Source of the DNA: Streptosporangiaceae bacterium
GTDB taxonomy: Bacteria > Actinomycetota > Actinomycetes > Streptosporangiales > Streptosporangiaceae
Direction: 5' to 3'
Assembly: GCA_030045215.1 (NCBI GenBank)
Contig: JASIBJ010000527.1
Span: 1 to 8,576, forward strand
DNA length: 8,576 bases
The position numbers and the translations under genes were made by a program. The notes below the pieces were generated by a model that saw only the letters and a list, made by a program, of their open reading frames with translations, searched no databases and was not told where the DNA came from. Of this stretch, positions 6,701 through 8,576 are shown piece by piece. Numbering within the stretch: position 1 is the stretch's first letter; the number at the start of each line of letters is the position of its first letter.

Positions 6701-7605
6701 ATGACAAGACTCCGGCCGGACAGCACCGTGTTGATCGCCTTGCGCTGGGAAGAGTCCGCGTCCAGTACCGAATAGTCCTGCTCGGGCAGGTCGAGCATCG
6801 GTTCGCTGCCCTCGTCCGCGCCGAGTATCTCCTGCGCGTCCGGGTCCCCGGCGATCGCCGCCACAACGTCGCTGTCGTTCAGCACGTCGCCGGCCGCCTG
6901 GAGGTCACGCACCATTGGCAGCTTCGCGTACGTGAAGGTGCCGATGACGCGCCGCTCGATGATCTCGAAGCCGGGGATCTCGGCGGCCTCCGCAGCCTTG
7001 ATGAGCATCCTGCCGATGGCGTCTGGCGACTCGTCCGCCAGTTCCTCCGTCGCGGCGCCGAACGCGGTGGCCAGCTTGTTCAGCAGCACCGGGTTGACTT
7101 CGGTGTCATCGTCCAAGACCAGCTCGAAGTCGTCATGCCTGGCTCTCGTCGGTACGATCGTCAAGCCCCGCAGCAGTACTGGCGCGGCCGGCTCCAGGAA
7201 CAGCTCGTCCCATCTCGCCAGCCCCGTGCCAAGGTACCCGGCCCGGATTCCGCGCTCTTCGAGCAGCTCCGTCGACCTGCGGTAAATCGCCTGGACTCGC
7301 CGGATCGCATCGGCCCGCAGGTCGACGTCGGTGAACAGGCGGGTGACCCGGATCGACCCGGAGCGCAGGAACTTGGCCAGCGCCTCGGCGTCGGCCTTGC
7401 CCAGGTCTAGCGTTCCTGCCCTGCGGTCCTTGTAGTACAAGAGTGTGTTCCGGCCGCCCAAGTCGGTGAGCGCAGCGATCCAGCTGTCCTGCGCGGCCGC
7501 GATGAGCTGACGCCGCCGGGCTTCCCGCTCGCCGTTTGCCTCGCTTGGCTCGCACTCGTCATCGTCGGGTTCGTCAGGCAGCCCGTAGCGATCCTGATCG
7601 GTCAT
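3757..7605 (-). CDS. DUF4011 / SF1 helicase / MTES_1575-type nuclease fusion (Hhe-like candidate defence protein)
   Basis: A 1282-aa single-chain helicase-nuclease. The start is ATG at 7603-7605, preceded by GGAGGA with 5-nt spacing; an in-frame ATG 25 codons upstream lacks this. Residues about 28-230 resemble DUF4011 (SWIAALTDLGGRNTLLYY). A UPF1-like superfamily 1 helicase follows: Q-motif region DSSQRKAI (Gln287), Walker A GPPGTGKS (304-311), VLFVAEKRAA (motif Ia), Walker B VIFDEAS (Asp826, Glu827), motif III GDDRQLPP (850-857), motif IV region WHYRS, motif V VQGDERDAIIVT (1029-1040) and motif VI NVAATRAKHRL (1068-1078). About 450 helical residues are inserted between motifs Ia and II. The C-terminal Vsr-fold, PD-(D/E)XK-like nuclease (about 1123-1225) has Glu1128 in SFEQDV, Asp1154 in YRVDF, Glu1171 and Asp1173 in IEADGASY, then RDRDRLRGEHL and LWSTNWF. 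A Pro/Gly-rich tail ends the chain. All motifs are intact, so it is probably active on DNA. The architecture matches proteins reported as anti-phage (Hhe), but defence here is inference. A repair helicase is the alternative. Confidence 0.93.
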   Translation of the reverse strand: MTDQDRYGLPDEPDDDECEPSEANGEREARRRQLIAAAQDSWIAALTDLGGRNTLLYYKDRRAGTLDLGKADAEALAKFLRSGSIRVTRLFTDVDLRADAIRRVQAIYRRSTELLEERGIRAGYLGTGLARWDELFLEPAAPVLLRGLTIVPTRARHDDFELVLDDDTEVNPVLLNKLATAFGAATEELADESPDAIGRMLIKAAEAAEIPGFEIIERRVIGTFTYAKLPMVRDLQAAGDVLNDSDVVAAIAGDPDAQEILGADEGSEPMLDLPEQDYSVLDADSSQRKAINTVLSGRSLVIHGPPGTGKSQTIANLIAALVTRGRKVLFVAEKRAAIDAVLSRLKNVQLGGTVLDIHDGTRDRMRICRDLGDTLEQSQSTAEPDVDDLHRRLTDRQRRLARHASALHQVHQPWGVTPFQVQSALLGIPKCARTQVRISAPERISRERADRIRDELREFAHLGGFTLRPASTPWFGAILRTRDEAQQACELAVRIATRGLPMQAQRLEQACAETGLRLPQSYQDRLSRMQLFAAVRASLQTFAPGVYATDVDRLAAAAGGAAGVSFMERRALRKQARSLVVAGDDTSWEQLADALAAASVVQAQWRELRTDNGTPRLPAALDEVEGVHEQCERQLNALRSVVRLGAEPEPVLGRLVADQETPWKLPRLYELGTRFDDLGLGPLLDDLACREAGPDMAAAAFDHSWYSSVLDQVRVRDTRYAADAGMALDEIAHDFRTHDVQHLTANATRVQRAWAEALTEACDRHPLQARVIRKQAALRRGHLPLRRLLDQASDVLFAIKPCWAMSPLMVSQVLPAVRLFDVVIFDEASQIVPADAIPAIMRGHQIVVAGDDRQLPPTNFFTRVSEPDDETAEEDESLVSFGVGFESVLDALRPLLPTAPLAWHYRSRDERLVAFSNSRIYGGALTTFPGVFRGDCLRHVVVAQGSGAGQEVSVTAEVHKVVDLVLEHAREYPDESLGVIALGIKHAERIDAALREALARLDEDEAERLEPFFADDGAEPFFVKNLERVQGDERDAIIVTVGYGKHPDGRMRYQWGPLLRDGGERRLNVAATRAKHRLTLVSSFSGHDVDPERVTKAGARMLADYLDYASSGGSAPQATGAAKLDSFEQDVRDRLAARGITVVPRYGVGGYRVDFAATHPQDPGRMVLAIEADGASYRKSGSVRDRDRLRGEHLQRLGWSYHRLWSTNWFRDPEAEVARVVEAYDKAVARIEPPEPPRAPQPPRGAPGGMPSAAAAHPPATPGGGPGGQLARMPSGDIASQR

Positions 7606-7610
7606 GCGCG

Positions 7611-7616
7611 TCCTCC
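7611..7616 (-). promoter_or_regulatory. Ribosome binding site fixing the helicase start
   Basis: On the minus strand GGAGGA lies 5 nt before the ATG at 7603-7605, inside GGTGGAGGACGCGC. It decides for this start over the in-frame ATG at 7678-7680, which would add 25 residues with no comparable site and would translate through the direct repeats upstream. Confidence 0.8.
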
Positions 7617-7647
7617 ACCGCAACCCAAGGAACCCGACGCCTCGCGG

Positions 7648-7684
7648 CAACACCGGGACCTGACTGCTCCGCCACAACACCGGG
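7648..7684. repeat. 10-bp direct repeat pair upstream of the helicase gene
   Basis: CAACACCGGG occurs at 7648-7657 and again at 7675-7684, 27 bp start to start (about 2.5 helical turns). Both copies lie 43-79 bp upstream of the helicase ATG, in the 265-bp gap between the two divergent genes. The placement suits a regulator site, but two 10-mers are limited evidence. No confident -35/-10 pair was found in the gap for either gene. Confidence 0.45.
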
Positions 7685-7695
7685 GAACGCCAGGT

Positions 7696-7709
7696 GCCCA
7701 GATTTGGGC
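7696..7709. promoter_or_regulatory. Small dyad in the divergent promoter region
   Basis: GCCCA-GATT-TGGGC has 5-bp arms around a 4-base centre, 91 bp upstream of the helicase start. With the preceding T it reads TGCCC-N6-GGGC and has an A/T-rich core, similar to the dyad at 3594-3611. It could bind a regulator of the helicase gene; this is inferred only from symmetry and position. Confidence 0.3.
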
Positions 7710-7870
7710 GGCTTATTCCGGCCGGCTTGCTTGCTGGGAGCGCGCCGCCTGAGCACGCCGATGCTGGCCAGCGGGCGGTGACTGCGCATGCGGGGGCAGC
7801 GGGTCTGTCAGCAGCACGGACGGCACAATTCGTTGGCCTCTGCCGCGTATTCGTGCCATGGTGACGGGCT

Positions 7871-8576
7871 GTGGATTTCCAGCGCCGACGTCCGTCAGCT
7901 CAGAGTCTGGCCTGGGTCGAGACCATGCTCGGAGACACCGCGCGCGTCGTCGCCTGGCAGCGCTTGACCGGCGGCATTATGTCAGCTGTCCACCGGCTGA
8001 CCGTCGAGTCCGGCGGGCAGCGGCACCTGGTGGTCCTGCGACAGTACGAGGCCGCTCAGCTGGCAAGGCTCGTCGAGAAGGAGTCCCGGATCCTGCGGGC
8101 CGTTCGCGGCCTGGGTCTGACCGCACCGGAACTCGTGGCCGAGTCCGGGGACGGCGCGGAGACCGACGGACACCCGTCGATCCTCATGACCCAGCTGCCC
8201 GGCCGGGTATGCCTGACGCCCGCCGATCCTGGGGACTGGCTCGGGCAGCTGGCCCGGATGGCCGCCCGGATCCACGACGCGCCGGTGGCAGCCCCGGCGT
8301 TCCAGCGCTGGATCAAGGCGGACGAGCTGACGGTCCCGGCATCAGCAACCCGGCCACAGGTGTGGCGGGCGATGATCGCGACGCTTCGCCACCGCGCCAC
8401 TCGATCGCCCCGCTGCTTCATTCACCGTGACTTCCAGCATTTCAACATCTTGTGGAGACGCGGCCGACTCACAGGAACCGTCGACTGGGTCATGGCCTCG
8501 ACCGGGCCGCCCGACATCGACGTCGGGCATTGCCGACTCAACCTGGCCGTGCTGTTCGGCGCGGGCTGGGCCGAGA
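7871..8576 (+). CDS. Aminoglycoside phosphotransferase (APH)-fold kinase, 3' end beyond the window
   Basis: A partial open frame of 235 codons with no stop before the window edge. The frame opens after a TGA at 7862-7864, and GTG at 7871 is the first start. It gives MDFQRRRPSAQSLAWVETML, where the Trp-Val-Glu region looks like the usual N-terminus of this family. ATG at 7925 is the alternative; neither has a clear ribosome site. Features: a N-lobe GG loop (LTGGIMSAVHRLTVE, about 32-46), the ATP-site strand HLVVLRQYE, where Arg57 sits in place of the usual Lys, Glu71 in KESRIL, hinge region ILMTQLPG (104-111), catalytic loop FIHRDFQHFNIL with Asp187 and Asn192, and metal-binding VDW with Asp205 in place of DFG. 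These define the APH/choline-kinase-like fold. The substrate is unknown, and family members in actinomycetes are often not antibiotic-resistance enzymes. It is divergent from the helicase gene, 265 bp away, so a functional link is not indicated. Confidence 0.88.
   Translation, partial: MDFQRRRPSAQSLAWVETMLGDTARVVAWQRLTGGIMSAVHRLTVESGGQRHLVVLRQYEAAQLARLVEKESRILRAVRGLGLTAPELVAESGDGAETDGHPSILMTQLPGRVCLTPADPGDWLGQLARMAARIHDAPVAAPAFQRWIKADELTVPASATRPQVWRAMIATLRHRATRSPRCFIHRDFQHFNILWRRGRLTGTVDWVMASTGPPDIDVGHCRLNLAVLFGAGWAE

Noticed and set aside
6223..7410. 395-codon and other long open frames on the + strand opposite the helicase and glmS (also 1431-2198, 2346-3284, 4000-4716)
   Set aside because: Each lies opposite a gene with clear catalytic motifs, lacks motifs of its own and has unnatural composition. 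These are third-position GC artefacts.
7606..7680. N-terminal extension of the helicase to ATG 7680
   Set aside because: GGAGGA with correct spacing precedes the ATG at 7603-7605, while the upstream ATG has no such site and the extension covers likely regulatory repeats.
7574..7789. 71-codon minus-strand frame over the helicase start and divergent gap
   Set aside because: It overlaps the helicase start in another frame, has no ribosome site or recognisable motif, and its composition is not convincing.
7858..8430. 190-codon + strand frame starting ATG 7858
   Set aside because: It overlaps the APH-fold gene in another frame and reads as Arg/Gly/Pro-rich sequence. The frame from GTG 7871 contains the HRDFQHFN catalytic loop and is the real gene.
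7871..8576. Antibiotic resistance gene or kinase partner of the helicase
   Set aside because: Only the fold is supported. The gene is truncated by the window, divergently transcribed, and has no substrate-defining feature that I can see.

Overview
The window is GC-rich throughout, with codons ending mostly in G or C and long antisense open frames that are composition artefacts. Together with actinobacterial-type GlmS and Xer proteins, this points to a high-GC actinomycete chromosome (inference; no 16S or other marker is present). I see no integrase-flanked island, transposase, CRISPR array, tRNA or rRNA.

Layout from left to right: (1) 1-201 is non-coding and holds a 51-bp GC-extreme tandem repeat just past the xerC stop. 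(2) 202-1203 (-) is a complete XerC-type tyrosine recombinase. (3) 1204-1361 is a gap with a 24-bp tandem repeat next to the glmS stop. (4) 1362-3176 (-) is glmS, glucosamine-6-phosphate synthase, with all catalytic residues present. (5) 3177-3280 holds a strong bipartite hairpin. (6) 3281-3553 (-) is a small 90-aa protein of unknown function, preceded by a non-coding leader with a near-perfect 18-bp dyad. (7) 3757-7605 (-) is a 1282-aa single-chain DUF4011 / SF1 helicase / MTES_1575-type PD-(D/E)XK nuclease. (8) 7606-7870 is a divergent intergenic region with a direct repeat and a small dyad. (9) 7871-8576 (+) is an aminoglycoside-phosphotransferase-fold kinase that runs off the right edge.

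The glmS and xerC genes are housekeeping: amino-sugar supply for the cell wall, and chromosome dimer resolution. The helicase-nuclease is the accessory element of most interest. Its architecture (DUF4011, UPF1-like helicase with a large insert, C-terminal Vsr-fold nuclease) matches single-gene anti-phage proteins of the type reported as Hhe, so it may be a one-gene defence system sitting among housekeeping genes. It has no recognisable partner in the window. I found no clearly new multi-gene system. The less explained items are the small 90-aa gene, the TGCCC-N6-GGGC dyads found upstream of both it and the helicase, and the tandem repeats.
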